A DNA stretch of 51,753 nucleotides, taken from NCBI RefSeq assembly GCF_000495915.1, contig NZ_AOFQ01000077.1:1-51753 (forward strand). Reading direction: 5' to 3'. Of the stretch, positions 7,408-16,393 are shown one piece after another. The DNA is from Stutzerimonas chloritidismutans AW-1. GTDB taxonomy: Bacteria; Pseudomonadota; Gammaproteobacteria; Pseudomonadales; Pseudomonadaceae. Each line of letters starts with the position of its first letter. Within the stretch, counting starts at the first letter, position 1. Below the pieces are notes generated by a model. That model was not told where the DNA came from. It searched no databases and worked only from the letters and a program-made list of their open reading frames with translations. Position numbers and translations under genes: made by a program.

Positions 7408-9408
7408 TCAGCCACGTTGCGCCGGCGCAGCGGGACGCCAGGGCAGCGCCCGGCGCAGCTGGTTCAAGGCGCGTGACAGGTCGTCAGTCGCATCAGTTTG
7501 CTCGGCGTAGCGCTGCGCCTCGTAGAGGCTGACGAACGCAAGGATGGCTGGCGCCTGTTCGGGCAGCATCACTGCGGCGCGCTGGGCGAAACTACGGGCA
7601 CCCTCGCCTTTGTGGCGGCGCGCGCCATGACGTGCCAGAAGTCGTTCGAAGCGCCGGAACAGGCGCTGCTGAACGTCCGTTTCGCGCCGCCAGGGCTTGA
7701 ACAGCAGCAGCGCGAGCACGCCGGTCAGCACACCCAGCAGCGCCACCAGGCCAAGACCGAGCGTCTGCCCGTCCAGCTTGCCGAACCAGCGTTGCAGCAT
7801 CTGCGACTGCTGCTCGTCCTGATAGTTGAGTACCCAGCGCTGCCAACCGTAATTGAGGCTGTCCCAGCGCAGGCGCAGCGCGTTCATCCAGCCGATATCA
7901 CGGTAGCGCAGCAGTGACATCGGTTCATCGGCGAGAAAGCTCTGCTCACGGGCCAGCGCCTGCTCCAGGCCCTGCTCCACCCGCTCGGGCGCGACCTGGA
8001 AGGTCGGGTCGACACTGACCCAACCGCGCTCGGCGACCCAGTATTCGACCCAGGCGTGGGCGTCGAACTGACGAACGGAGAGGTAATTGCCCGCCGGGTT
8101 GACCTCACCTCCCTGATAGCCCGCCACCACCCGGGCCGGAATGCCCGCTGCGCGCAGCACGAAAGTCATGGCGCCGGCGTAGTGTGCGCAGAAACCGCTG
8201 CGCGTCTCGAACAGGAAGTCATCGACGATATCGCTCCCCACCGGCGGCGGCTCCAGGGTGTAGTGATAGGGCTGGCGGTTGAAGTGCTTCAACAGCGCAT
8301 CCACCATCGCCTGCGGCTCTTGCGCAGAGCGCCGTAGCTCGGTCGCCCAGGCGCGAGTACGTGGATTGCCCTGTTCCGGCAGCTGCAATGCGCGCCCGAG
8401 GCTCGCCGGTGCGCTGGTCGCTTCGCGACGCGCGTCCAGCCATGAAGTCGCCTGATACATCAGCGGCTTGTTCACCGGCTGGCGGCGCTGGAGATGAAAA
8501 TCCGCCATAAGCTGCGCCTCGGCGGACGCAACCTGCGGCACATCCAGCGCGAACAGCCAGGGCTGACCGCTGGGCTGCATGACGATGCTGTAGCTGAGCG
8601 GCTCACCAACCGCCTGCCACTCCGGCGCCTGGGGAAGCTGCGAAGCGTAGGACTGCGACCAGCGACGGCCGTCGAAGCGTTCGAAGGTCACCGCGCGCCA
8701 GTAGAGCTGGTCGCGAGGCGGAATGTCGCCGGTGAAGGTGACACGGAAGGCCAACTCCGCCGAACGACCAAGACGGGCGATATCGCCGGGCGCCATGTGA
8801 TCGGCCAAGCCAGTCGTACCGCGGTCCCCGGCCTGCGGCAACGACCACAGCGGCGGCAGGCGAGGGAAAAACAGGAACAGCACCAGCATCAGCGGAACCG
8901 CCTGCAGCAGCAGCGAGCCGGCCAGGCGTACCGTCGGCCATGGTCGGGTGACCAGGCTGCTCTGCTGCAGCCCGATCATCGCGGCCAGCAATGCGGTGAC
9001 GGGCAACAGGCTATACAGCCCGGCCACCAGGCTGTCCTCGAACAGGTAGCTGGTCACCACCGCGAAGAAACCCAGGAAGATCAATACCAGCGCATCACGA
9101 CGGGTGCTCATCTCCACGAGTTTGAGAATGAACGCAGCGATCAGCAGCACCACGCCGGCCTCCAGTCCGACCAGGCTGCCGCGCGAGAAATACACGCCGA
9201 AGCCGGCGCCAATCATCAGCAGCGCCTTGAGCCAACTACGCGGATAACGCGCACGCATGCGGAAGATCTGGATCCGCCAGCTGGCGCAACCCAGCCACAG
9301 GCCGATGATCCACAGCGGCAGATGAGTGAGGTGCGGCAGGATCACCAGCACCTGCGCCACCAGCAGCCAGATCAGGCTGTTGCGCGGAATTCCCGGCTTC
9401 GCGCTCAC
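7408..9408 (-). CDS. tgpA: TgpA-type membrane transglutaminase-like protein (DUF3488)
   Basis: 666 residues. The N-terminal 180 or so form six or seven membrane helices (DUF3488), followed by a large periplasmic transglutaminase-like domain, then another membrane helix near residue 560 (LGLVALLGVLTGVLALLLF) and a cytoplasmic DUF4129-like tail. The catalytic triad is visible as Cys in SGFCAHYAGAMT, His in FDAHAWVEYW and Asp in GWVSVDPTF. The start is GTG at 9408, sharing four bases (GTGA) with the stop of the DUF58 gene. The P. aeruginosa homolog TgpA is reported to be important for viability. The moxR-DUF58-tgpA order suggests chaperone-assisted assembly of an envelope complex. Confidence 0.92.
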   Translation of the reverse strand: MSAKPGIPRNSLIWLLVAQVLVILPHLTHLPLWIIGLWLGCASWRIQIFRMRARYPRSWLKALLMIGAGFGVYFSRGSLVGLEAGVVLLIAAFILKLVEMSTRRDALVLIFLGFFAVVTSYLFEDSLVAGLYSLLPVTALLAAMIGLQQSSLVTRPWPTVRLAGSLLLQAVPLMLVLFLFFPRLPPLWSLPQAGDRGTTGLADHMAPGDIARLGRSAELAFRVTFTGDIPPRDQLYWRAVTFERFDGRRWSQSYASQLPQAPEWQAVGEPLSYSIVMQPSGQPWLFALDVPQVASAEAQLMADFHLQRRQPVNKPLMYQATSWLDARREATSAPASLGRALQLPEQGNPRTRAWATELRRSAQEPQAMVDALLKHFNRQPYHYTLEPPPVGSDIVDDFLFETRSGFCAHYAGAMTFVLRAAGIPARVVAGYQGGEVNPAGNYLSVRQFDAHAWVEYWVAERGWVSVDPTFQVAPERVEQGLEQALAREQSFLADEPMSLLRYRDIGWMNALRLRWDSLNYGWQRWVLNYQDEQQSQMLQRWFGKLDGQTLGLGLVALLGVLTGVLALLLFKPWRRETDVQQRLFRRFERLLARHGARRHKGEGARSFAQRAAVMLPEQAPAILAFVSLYEAQRYAEQTDATDDLSRALNQLRRALPWRPAAPAQRG

Positions 9409-10367
9409 TTCGCGCCCTTCTCGCTCAAGCCATGCAGCGCCAGCGCACGCAGGCAGGCATCCCGATGAGCCTGCCCGCCATCGGGGCCGACCAGCTCACC
9501 CGGAAGGCGCAGCGCAAACGGTTGCTGCTTGTCGCTGAGGTCGACGACCCAGTGGCAGAGTTTCGACAGACGCTGCTCGGTGTCACCGTCGAGGGCATCG
9601 AAGTCCAGCAGCGGATCGTTGCCGAGCAGGCTGGCGAAATCCTTCACCAGCAGGCCCTGGCCACGGGAATAGGCCTTCCAGTGCAGGCGTCGGCGCGGAT
9701 CGCCCGGCTGCCAGGCCCGCAGCCCCTGGTAGTCGTCGACACCGGCGCCGCGCGTCAGCGTGCCCTCATCCTCGGTTTCCGGCGCACTGCCGCCGAGCGG
9801 CCGCTCGGCGATCGATGGGTGCGGGTAGACCAGCGCCGCCAATTCCAGATCGATCCAGCTCCAGGCCACCAGCAGGCCCAGCGGAAAGCGGCTCTCGACC
9901 CGCACACGCCCCGGTCGCAGCCATCCGCGGCGTTGCGTTGGCAGGCTCAATTCGACTTCGACGGCGCCGCCCGCGGGCACATCGACCAACCGCAGGCCAC
10001 TGGCCGGCCAGCCGAGCGCCACCGCCTGATACGCGCGGCCGGGACTTTCCAGACGCACCCGCAGCAGCGCCTGCTCGCCGACGAATGCGGCGGTGGTCCC
10101 GCCTGCTTGCAAGACCAGCCCGGCAAGATTGCGCCAGGTATGCAGGATGGTGACGAGGTACAACGACCCGAGCAGAAAGGTCAGGCCGTAGGCCAGGCTG
10201 TTCTGGTAGTTGATCGCGGTCAGCAGCATCAGCAACAGCGCCACCAGGAACGCCAGCCCGACCGCGGTGGGCATGATGAAGATGCGCCGCTGGTTCAGGC
10301 GCACGCTGGAAGCGGGCGGGATGCGCCGCAGCAGCCAGCGGTCACGAAAGCGCGGCAACAGCCTCAC
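9405..10367 (-). CDS. DUF58 domain protein (VWA-like), partner of MoxR
   Basis: 320 residues with two membrane helices near the N-terminus (IMPTAVGLAFLVALLLMLLTA and a second about 20 residues on) and a C-terminal DUF58 domain. The domain signature is present: DYQGLRAWQPGDPRRRLHWKAYSR, followed by LLVKDF and a VWA-like segment with DLSDKQQPF. The start taken is GTG 10367. It lies between moxR and tgpA and overlaps tgpA by four bases, so the three are translated together. DUF58 proteins with MoxR ATPases are thought to act as an assembly or activation pair, but the molecular role is not established. Confidence 0.88.
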   Translation of the reverse strand: MRLLPRFRDRWLLRRIPPASSVRLNQRRIFIMPTAVGLAFLVALLLMLLTAINYQNSLAYGLTFLLGSLYLVTILHTWRNLAGLVLQAGGTTAAFVGEQALLRVRLESPGRAYQAVALGWPASGLRLVDVPAGGAVEVELSLPTQRRGWLRPGRVRVESRFPLGLLVAWSWIDLELAALVYPHPSIAERPLGGSAPETEDEGTLTRGAGVDDYQGLRAWQPGDPRRRLHWKAYSRGQGLLVKDFASLLGNDPLLDFDALDGDTEQRLSKLCHWVVDLSDKQQPFALRLPGELVGPDGGQAHRDACLRALALHGLSEKGAK

Positions 10368-10401
10368 GACAGTTGCCCGCCGTCATGCGCGGATGTCGCT
10401 G

Positions 10402-11319
10402 TCACAGGGCAGGCACTTCGCGCAGCAACCATTGCACCAACGCACCGCCGCCATGACCGGTGGCGTCCGCGCGCTCGCGCAGGCGATGACCGACCACGGT
10501 CGGCAACACCGCCTGCACGTCCTCCGGAATCACGTAGTCGCGCCCATCGAGAAATGCCCAGGCACGTGCAGCAGCAAGCAGGGCCAGGCTGCCCCGCGGC
10601 GACAGTCCCCAGGCGAATTGCGGCTGCGTACGGGTGGCCTCCACCAGTCGCAGCACATAATCGACCAGCGCATCGCTGACCCGCACGTTGCCCACCGCAT
10701 CCTGGATGGCACGAAGCTCGTCGTGTTCCAGCAGCGGTTCGAGCCGGGTCAGCAGATCGCGTCGCGACTCGCCCAACAGCAGCGCCTTTTCCGCAGCCTT
10801 GGCCGGATAGCCTAGGGAAACGCGCATGAGAAAGCGGTCCAGCTGCGATTCCGGCAATGCAAAGGTGCCACCTGAACTGACCGGGTTCTGTGTGGCGATG
10901 ACGAAGAATGGGTCAGGTAACGGGCGCGTCGCCCCCTCGATGGTGACCTGCCCCTCCTCCATGGCTTCAAGCAGCGCGCTCTGGCTCTTCGGCGTGGCGC
11001 GGTTGATCTCGTCGGCCAGCACCAGCTCGGCGAAGATCGGACCCGGGTGGAAGACGAACTGTCCGCTGTCCTTGTCGAACACCGAGGTGCCGAGAATGTC
11101 ACCGGGCAGCAGATCGGAGGTGAACTGGATGCGCTGGAACTCCAATCCCAGCACCTTGGCCAGGGTATGGCTCAGGGTGGTCTTGCCCATGCCCGGCATG
11201 TCTTCGACCAGCAGATGACCTCGGGCCAAGAGACAGGCAAGGGCCAGTCGAACCTGGGCTTCCTTGCCGAGCAATACTTCGTTGACTGCTCGCAGGCAGC
11301 CGTCCAATCGGGTGCGCAT
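10402..11319 (-). CDS. MoxR-family AAA+ ATPase
   Basis: 305 residues beginning at ATG 11319 with an AAGGAG SD. Walker A is GMGKTT at residues 43-48, Walker B is ELVLADEINRA, and sensor 1 follows in FFVIATQNP. GTFALPESQLDRFL carries the arginine-finger region typical of MoxR. It heads the moxR-DUF58-tgpA operon, with 34 bases to the DUF58 gene. MoxR ATPases act as chaperones for VWA-domain or envelope complexes; here the client is presumably the DUF58/TgpA pair. Confidence 0.93.
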   Translation of the reverse strand: MRTRLDGCLRAVNEVLLGKEAQVRLALACLLARGHLLVEDMPGMGKTTLSHTLAKVLGLEFQRIQFTSDLLPGDILGTSVFDKDSGQFVFHPGPIFAELVLADEINRATPKSQSALLEAMEEGQVTIEGATRPLPDPFFVIATQNPVSSGGTFALPESQLDRFLMRVSLGYPAKAAEKALLLGESRRDLLTRLEPLLEHDELRAIQDAVGNVRVSDALVDYVLRLVEATRTQPQFAWGLSPRGSLALLAAARAWAFLDGRDYVIPEDVQAVLPTVVGHRLRERADATGHGGGALVQWLLREVPAL

Positions 11320-11570
11320 AGACTCTCCTTCGTTCGTCGCCCTGATGCTACTGGTCAGCTGCGGCCAGGCAAAGCGAAGGAAATGCCCGGTGACGAGTTT
11401 GTGATCCTGGCACCGTTGCAGCGCTCACGCCGCTGCGCCTGTTTCCAGACGATGGAAAGCAGCTGCAGACATTGCTTGTGAGATGACGGCCGCGGGAAAG
11501 CGGTAAGCGAGCCGGAAGGCTCGAAGGCAATTGCCGGCCCGTGCGCTAGCGAACGGACCGACAACTGAAG

Positions 11571-11592
11571 GCGCCGGCTCAGCGACCGGCGC
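11571..11592 (-). terminator. GC hairpin spanning the lipoprotein stop codon (weak terminator)
   Basis: GCGCCGG (11571-11577) pairs with CCGGCGC (11586-11592), and the lipoprotein stop codon lies in the loop. On the minus strand only a short U-poor run follows, so termination here is possible rather than certain. The rest of 11320-11570, between this gene and moxR, shows no other gene; the SD of moxR is its only clear element. Confidence 0.4.
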
Positions 11593-11857
11593 GGGATTCG
11601 CGAAGGTAGAAGCGCGCCTTCTGCGCTTTCTGCGTGCAACCGCGGAAGGCTTCGAACTGCTGCTGCGTCTTGGCGCCGGTCAGCAAGGCCATGGCCTTGG
11701 AGTAGCTGACCGTACCGGCGAAGCCTTCGGCTTCCGCCAGGCTCTGCTCCTTCCACGCCGCATTCAGCTCCGCGGCGCAGCTGTCACGGTATGCCGTCTT
11801 GCCAGCACAACCGGCCAGCAACAGAACCAGCAAAGGCAAAGATAGCCAGGTTTTCAT
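11579..11857 (-). CDS. Small lipoprotein, function unknown
   Basis: 92 residues with a classical lipoprotein signal: a hydrophobic helix followed by the lipobox LLAGC, with lipidated Cys17. The mature part is short and helical, with two further cysteines (RDSCAAE and FRGCTQKAQKA) that could form a disulfide. It begins 29 bases after the end of selU. It is conserved in Pseudomonas as far as I recall, but no function is known to me. Confidence 0.8.
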   Translation of the reverse strand: MKTWLSLPLLVLLLAGCAGKTAYRDSCAAELNAAWKEQSLAEAEGFAGTVSYSKAMALLTGAKTQQQFEAFRGCTQKAQKARFYLRESRAGR

Positions 11858-11886
11858 CGCATGATCCCTCGTATGCCATTCAGGAG

Positions 11887-12993
11887 TTAAGGCGCAGCTC
11901 GCGCCTGACGGTGCCGCAAATACTCGACCACGGACGGCTGGTCGCCAGCGAACTCGATACGCTCGGCCTTGCTCTCGCGCTGATAGGCGTACATGGGGTC
12001 GTAATACTCACCCAGCAGCGTCTCAATCCAGGCGCGATGCAGGTCGACAGAGCCACTACGCGCCTGTTCCGCCAGCGCTTGATCCATCAGCAATGCCAGG
12101 CGCTGGTAACGCTCGCCGCCGAGTCGCTTGCTGATATTGACCAGACTTTGCTGCAGACGCTCGGCGAATGCAGCGAAACCGTTCTCGCCCTGCTCGGCGA
12201 TGAATTCAGCGCACAGGTCGATCACGTAGTCCTTGAGAATCCGCTCGACGCGCCCTTCCAGGCTGTCCTCCAGCCAGACCAGCGGAAATTCCTGCATGCC
12301 GTTGAACAGCGGCAATGGAATCGAGCAACGCCCGACCAGACGCGCCTCATCCTCGACAACGAACGTCTGGATGCCCGCTGCACGCATCTTCAGCAGCCGG
12401 ATCGCCAGGGCGTTCTCGAAATCGATCTGCGCCGGTTGTGGTGTCGCGCGCTTGCCGAAGCTGGAGCCCCGGTGATTGGCCAGGCCTTCCAGGTCCAGGC
12501 TGTTATCCAGCTGCGCCAGCACTTCGGTCTTGCCGGTACCAGTCATCCCGCCCACCAGCACGAAACCGCACTGCTCGACAGCCTGATCAATGGTATCCAG
12601 CAAGAAATGGCGCATCGCCTTGTAGCCGCCGACGACCCGCGGGTACTCGATGCCCATCTCGTCCTTCAACCACTGCTGGACGATCTTCGAGCGCAAGCCG
12701 CCACGGAAGCAGTACAGGTAACCCTCCGGGTGGGCACGGGCGAAATCGGCCCAGGCCTGCAGACGCTCGGCCTTGGTCTTGCCGGACACCAGCTGATGGC
12801 CCAGCTCGATAGCGGCTTTCTGCCCGTGCTGCTTGTAACAGGTGCCGACCTTCTGCCGCTCGACATCATTCATCAGCGGCAGATTGACCACGCCGGGAAA
12901 CGCGCCCTTGTCGAATTCCACGGGCGCACGGGCATCCATCATCGGGGTGCCGTTGAGGAACAACGCGCGAAAATCTTCGGTATCGCTGCGCAT
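11887..12993 (-). CDS. selU: tRNA 2-selenouridine synthase
   Basis: 368 residues (also called mnmH/ybbB). The N-terminal rhodanese domain contains MMDARAPVEFDKGAFPG and the active-site loop YLYCFRGGLRS with the catalytic Cys; a P-loop domain follows with GGMTGTGKTE. It converts 2-thiouridine at the wobble position of tRNA-Glu/Lys/Gln to 2-selenouridine through a geranylated intermediate, using selenophosphate. The start ATG at 12993 shares its A with the stop of selD (TGATG), so the gene is translationally coupled to the enzyme that makes its selenium donor. Confidence 0.95.
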   Translation of the reverse strand: MRSDTEDFRALFLNGTPMMDARAPVEFDKGAFPGVVNLPLMNDVERQKVGTCYKQHGQKAAIELGHQLVSGKTKAERLQAWADFARAHPEGYLYCFRGGLRSKIVQQWLKDEMGIEYPRVVGGYKAMRHFLLDTIDQAVEQCGFVLVGGMTGTGKTEVLAQLDNSLDLEGLANHRGSSFGKRATPQPAQIDFENALAIRLLKMRAAGIQTFVVEDEARLVGRCSIPLPLFNGMQEFPLVWLEDSLEGRVERILKDYVIDLCAEFIAEQGENGFAAFAERLQQSLVNISKRLGGERYQRLALLMDQALAEQARSGSVDLHRAWIETLLGEYYDPMYAYQRESKAERIEFAGDQPSVVEYLRHRQARAAP

Positions 12994-14027
12994 CAACGCA
13001 CCTCTACCGCATGGCTGCGCGCGCCCACCAGCTGGCCGATAGGCTCCAGGGCGAGGCCGAGCTCGGCGCAAACGGTTAGGAATTCAGCTTCGCCTTCCGG
13101 CGCCACGGCGACCAGCAAGCCACCACTGGTTTGCGGGTCACAGAGCAGCTGCTTGTGGCGTTCGTCGAGCGTGGCGATGCGCTCACCGTAGCTGTCGAAA
13201 TTGCGTTGGGTCCCGCCGGGCACGCACCCTTGCTCCAGGTAGTACTCGATGCCCGGTAGCCGCGGTACGCGGTCGTAGTCGATCTCGGCAGTCAGGCCGC
13301 TGCCGTCGGCCATTTCCACCAGATGGCCGAGCAGGCCGAAGCCGGTGACGTCGGTCATGGCACGAACCCCCTCGAGCTTGCCGAAACGGCTACCGGCAGT
13401 GTTCAGCGTGCACATCCAGTCGCGGGCCAGCCCGACATCTTCAGGGCGCAGCTTGGCCTTTTTTTCGGCGGTGGTGAGAATGCCGATACCCAGCGGCTTG
13501 GTTAGGTACAGCGTGCAGCCGGCGGTGGCGGTGTCGTTACGCTTCATCTGGCGCTTGTTCACCAGCCCGGTGACGGCCAGGCCGAAGATCGGCTCGGGCG
13601 CATCGATCGAATGGCCGCCTGCCAGGGGAATGCCTGCGGCATCGCAGACGGCGCGGCCACCGGCGATCACTTCGCGGGCGACTTCCGGCGGCAGCACGTT
13701 GACCGGCCAGCCGAGGATGGCGATGGCCATCAGCGGGTCGCCACCCATGGCGTAGATGTCGCTGATGGCATTGGTCGCAGCAATGCGACCGAAATCGAAC
13801 GGATCGTCGACGATGGGCATGAAGAAGTCTGTGGTCGACACCACGCCGCGCTCTTCATCGATGCCATACACCGCGGCATCATCACGCGAGGCATTACCGA
13901 CCCACAGACGCGGGTCGAGGTTCTGCGCTCCGCTGCCGGCAAGAATCACGTCCAGCACCTTGGGCGATATCTTGCAGCCGCAGCCGGCGCCATGACTGTA
14001 CTGGGTGAGGCGGATCGGTTCGCTCAT
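12993..14027 (-). CDS. selD: Selenide, water dikinase (selenophosphate synthetase)
   Basis: 344 residues, very close to E. coli SelD. The catalytic GAGCGCK segment is present, with Cys16 and Lys19 equivalent to E. coli Cys17 and Lys20, and an ordinary Cys rather than Sec. The ATP-binding segments DDAAVY, STTDFFMPIVDDPFDFG and GGHSIDAPEP and the C-terminal LLCDPQTSGGLL are all there. The start is ATG 14027, since the eight extra upstream residues are not family-like. It makes selenophosphate from selenide and ATP. The coupled selU indicates at least tRNA selenation; whether the genome also makes selenocysteine cannot be judged here. Confidence 0.96.
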   Translation of the reverse strand: MSEPIRLTQYSHGAGCGCKISPKVLDVILAGSGAQNLDPRLWVGNASRDDAAVYGIDEERGVVSTTDFFMPIVDDPFDFGRIAATNAISDIYAMGGDPLMAIAILGWPVNVLPPEVAREVIAGGRAVCDAAGIPLAGGHSIDAPEPIFGLAVTGLVNKRQMKRNDTATAGCTLYLTKPLGIGILTTAEKKAKLRPEDVGLARDWMCTLNTAGSRFGKLEGVRAMTDVTGFGLLGHLVEMADGSGLTAEIDYDRVPRLPGIEYYLEQGCVPGGTQRNFDSYGERIATLDERHKQLLCDPQTSGGLLVAVAPEGEAEFLTVCAELGLALEPIGQLVGARSHAVEVR

Positions 14028-14208
14028 CGGACTCTCTCGTGACACATGCACAAACGGGCGGCGATTGTAGCAAAGGCCGCTGTAAGTTCGCCGGTAGCCG
14101 CCGGATTCGGGCCTGCAACGACAGACTCGAGCGTGGCGAGGTCCGATCAGCCCTTGCAGGCTTGCCGGCCAGGCACGAAGCTATCGCGAGTGCCACAGGG
14201 AGAACCGC

Positions 14209-15198
14209 ATGAGTAAGAGAGTTGCACTGGTATTGGGATCAGGTGGCGCACGGGGCTATGCGCATATCGGCGTGATCGAGGAGCTGGAGGCACGAGGCTA
14301 TGAGATCGCCTGCATTGCAGGCTGTTCAATGGGCGCGGTCGTCGGCGGCATCTATGCAGCCGGCAAGCTCGACGAGTATCGCAGCTGGATCGAAAGCCTC
14401 GATTATCTGGATCTGCTGCGCCTGGTCGACCCGAGCTTCAGTCTCGGCGCGATCCGCGGCGAAAAGGTGTTCGGCCGCATCCGCGACATGGTCGGCAAGA
14501 CCCGCATCGAGGATCTGCCGATTCCGTTCACCGCGGTCGCCACCGACCTGACCAATCAGCAGGAAATCTGGTTTCAGGAAGGCAGCCTGGAACTGGCGAT
14601 GCGCGCCTCCGCGGCCATCCCGAGCCTGTTCACGCCGGTCATGCAGGGCAATCGCATGCTGGTCGACGGCGGCCTGCTCAATCCCCTACCGATCGTCCCG
14701 GTGGTGTCGGCGCATTGCGACATGATCATCGCGGTCAACCTCAACGCCAACAATCACAAGCAATATCCGCTGCCGGAGATCGAGCGCCCCGGCCGCTTCG
14801 ACTCGCTCATGACCTCGATCAGCTCGCACATCCCGTTCTGGCGCAAGGACGAAGCCGAGCTGACCGAACAGATCGAGGATATCCGCGCAGGCGAACTGAC
14901 TCGCGGTGATCAGCCACCGGCCGCACCGACCAGCCGCAGCGCGCCTCGATCGGCGGAAGGCTCGACGGTAATCGATGTGACTGGCCCGGCGTCGCTGCTG
15001 GAGCTGATCAACCAGAGCTTCGATGTCATGCAGTCTTCGCTGGCGCAGTACAAGATCGCCGGCTATCCGCCGAATGTACTGGTCAATATTCCGAAGCGGG
15101 CCTGCCGCTTCTACGAGTTCTACAAGGCGCCGGAGCTCATAGCGCTGGGCCGCATCGTCGCCCACGACGCCCTCGTGCGCTACGAAGAGGAGCAGTGA
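14209..15198 (+). CDS. Patatin-like phospholipase/esterase (RssA-type)
   Basis: 329 residues from ATG 14209 (SD GGGAGA). A patatin domain covers residues 1-200: oxyanion loop GSGGARG (10-16), nucleophile Ser40 in GCSMG (GXSXG), and the dyad Asp in VDGGLLNP. The size and HIPFWRKDEAELTEQ region place it with the bacterial RssA-like proteins rather than secreted ExoU-type toxins. There is no signal peptide, so it is cytoplasmic or membrane-peripheral. The substrate is unknown, and no rssB-like gene is adjacent. A linker of about 30 residues rich in Ala/Pro/Ser sits near residue 240. Confidence 0.88.
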   Translation: MSKRVALVLGSGGARGYAHIGVIEELEARGYEIACIAGCSMGAVVGGIYAAGKLDEYRSWIESLDYLDLLRLVDPSFSLGAIRGEKVFGRIRDMVGKTRIEDLPIPFTAVATDLTNQQEIWFQEGSLELAMRASAAIPSLFTPVMQGNRMLVDGGLLNPLPIVPVVSAHCDMIIAVNLNANNHKQYPLPEIERPGRFDSLMTSISSHIPFWRKDEAELTEQIEDIRAGELTRGDQPPAAPTSRSAPRSAEGSTVIDVTGPASLLELINQSFDVMQSSLAQYKIAGYPPNVLVNIPKRACRFYEFYKAPELIALGRIVAHDALVRYEEEQ

Positions 15199-15213
15199 CC
15201 GGCAGACGCCACC

Positions 15214-16308
15214 TCACCGCCCGGCAGGTTCCCGCCGCTCGTTCGCGAGCTGCGTCGATTCGTGCGGTGGCATCTGCGGCACCTCCTTGATCAGCCAGTC
15301 ACCCAGCAGGCTATAGGCGACCGCGAGCAGGGTCGGGCCGAGGAACAGCCCCATGAAACCGAACGCGAGAATGCCGCCGAACACACCGAGCAGCACCACC
15401 ACCAGCGGCAGATTGCCCCCTCGGCTGATCAGATAGGGTTTGAGCACGTTGTCCACGCCGCTGATGATGAACATCCCCCAGATGCCGAGGAAGATCGCCA
15501 TACCGTAATCGCCCTGCCAGGCCAGCCAGGCAACGGCAGGGCCCCAGATCAGCGGCGGCACCATGATGAAGCTACAGGCGAAGGTCAGCAGCCCGAGCAC
15601 CAGCGCTCCCGGCACCCCGGCGATGAGAAAACCGATGTAGGCCAGAATCGCCTGAGCCGCGGCAGTGCCTATCACCCCGTTGACCACGCGCTGCACCGTC
15701 CCCGCAACGAGTTCCAGATAATGATCCGCACGATCACCGATCAGCCTGTGCAACAGGCTATGGACGAATGCCGACAAGCGTGGCCCATCGCGATAGAAGA
15801 AGAACACCAGCACCAGGCTCAGCGCCAGTTCGAGCATCCCGCCGCCGATGCGCGCGCTGCGCACCAGCAGCCAGTTGGCGACCTGGCCGATGTAGGGCCG
15901 AATGCTGGCGATCAGCGCCGTGCCCTGCTCGTCCACGGTGCTCCAGAAATTCAGTAGTGCATCGCCTATCAGCGGCACCTCACCCAACCAGGCCGGCGCC
16001 GGCGGCAGTCCCTCGACCTGCAGATCGTGCAGCAATGCGTTGGCATCGCGGATCTGGTCGGCGATGTTGAAGCCCAGCCAAACCAGCGGCACCGCCACCA
16101 GAACCATCCAGCTGAACGTGAGCAGACCGGCGGCGAGCGTGGCATTGCCATTCAGCCAACGGGTCAGCACGCGCATGACCGGCCAGCTGGCGAATGCCAG
16201 AACGGCAGCCCAGAACAACGCGGAAGCAAAGGGCGCCAGTACCCAGAGACAGGCGGCCAGCAGCCCGAGGAGCAGAATCTGCACCAGCAGGCGATCATTG
16301 TTGAGCAT
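15214..16308 (-). CDS. AI-2E-family transporter (permease)
   Basis: 364 residues with about eight membrane helices: a pair near the N-terminus, a soluble stretch at 90-150, then a membrane block including LELALSLVLVFFFYRDG and the C-terminal GGNLPLVVVLLGVFGGILAFGFMG signature of the family (PF01594, YdiK-like). Despite the name, most members are not shown to move autoinducer-2; some act as Na+/H+ antiporters or with unknown substrates. It converges on the patatin gene, with only 15 bases between the stops. Confidence 0.88.
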   Translation of the reverse strand: MLNNDRLLVQILLLGLLAACLWVLAPFASALFWAAVLAFASWPVMRVLTRWLNGNATLAAGLLTFSWMVLVAVPLVWLGFNIADQIRDANALLHDLQVEGLPPAPAWLGEVPLIGDALLNFWSTVDEQGTALIASIRPYIGQVANWLLVRSARIGGGMLELALSLVLVFFFYRDGPRLSAFVHSLLHRLIGDRADHYLELVAGTVQRVVNGVIGTAAAQAILAYIGFLIAGVPGALVLGLLTFACSFIMVPPLIWGPAVAWLAWQGDYGMAIFLGIWGMFIISGVDNVLKPYLISRGGNLPLVVVLLGVFGGILAFGFMGLFLGPTLLAVAYSLLGDWLIKEVPQMPPHESTQLANERREPAGR

Positions 16309-16393
16309 GTGAAATTACTCTACTGAAAAGAGCCGGCGCGTTCTGTCAGCGTGACGCGTCAGCGAAGACGGCTATTGCAGCCGTTACGCAGGA

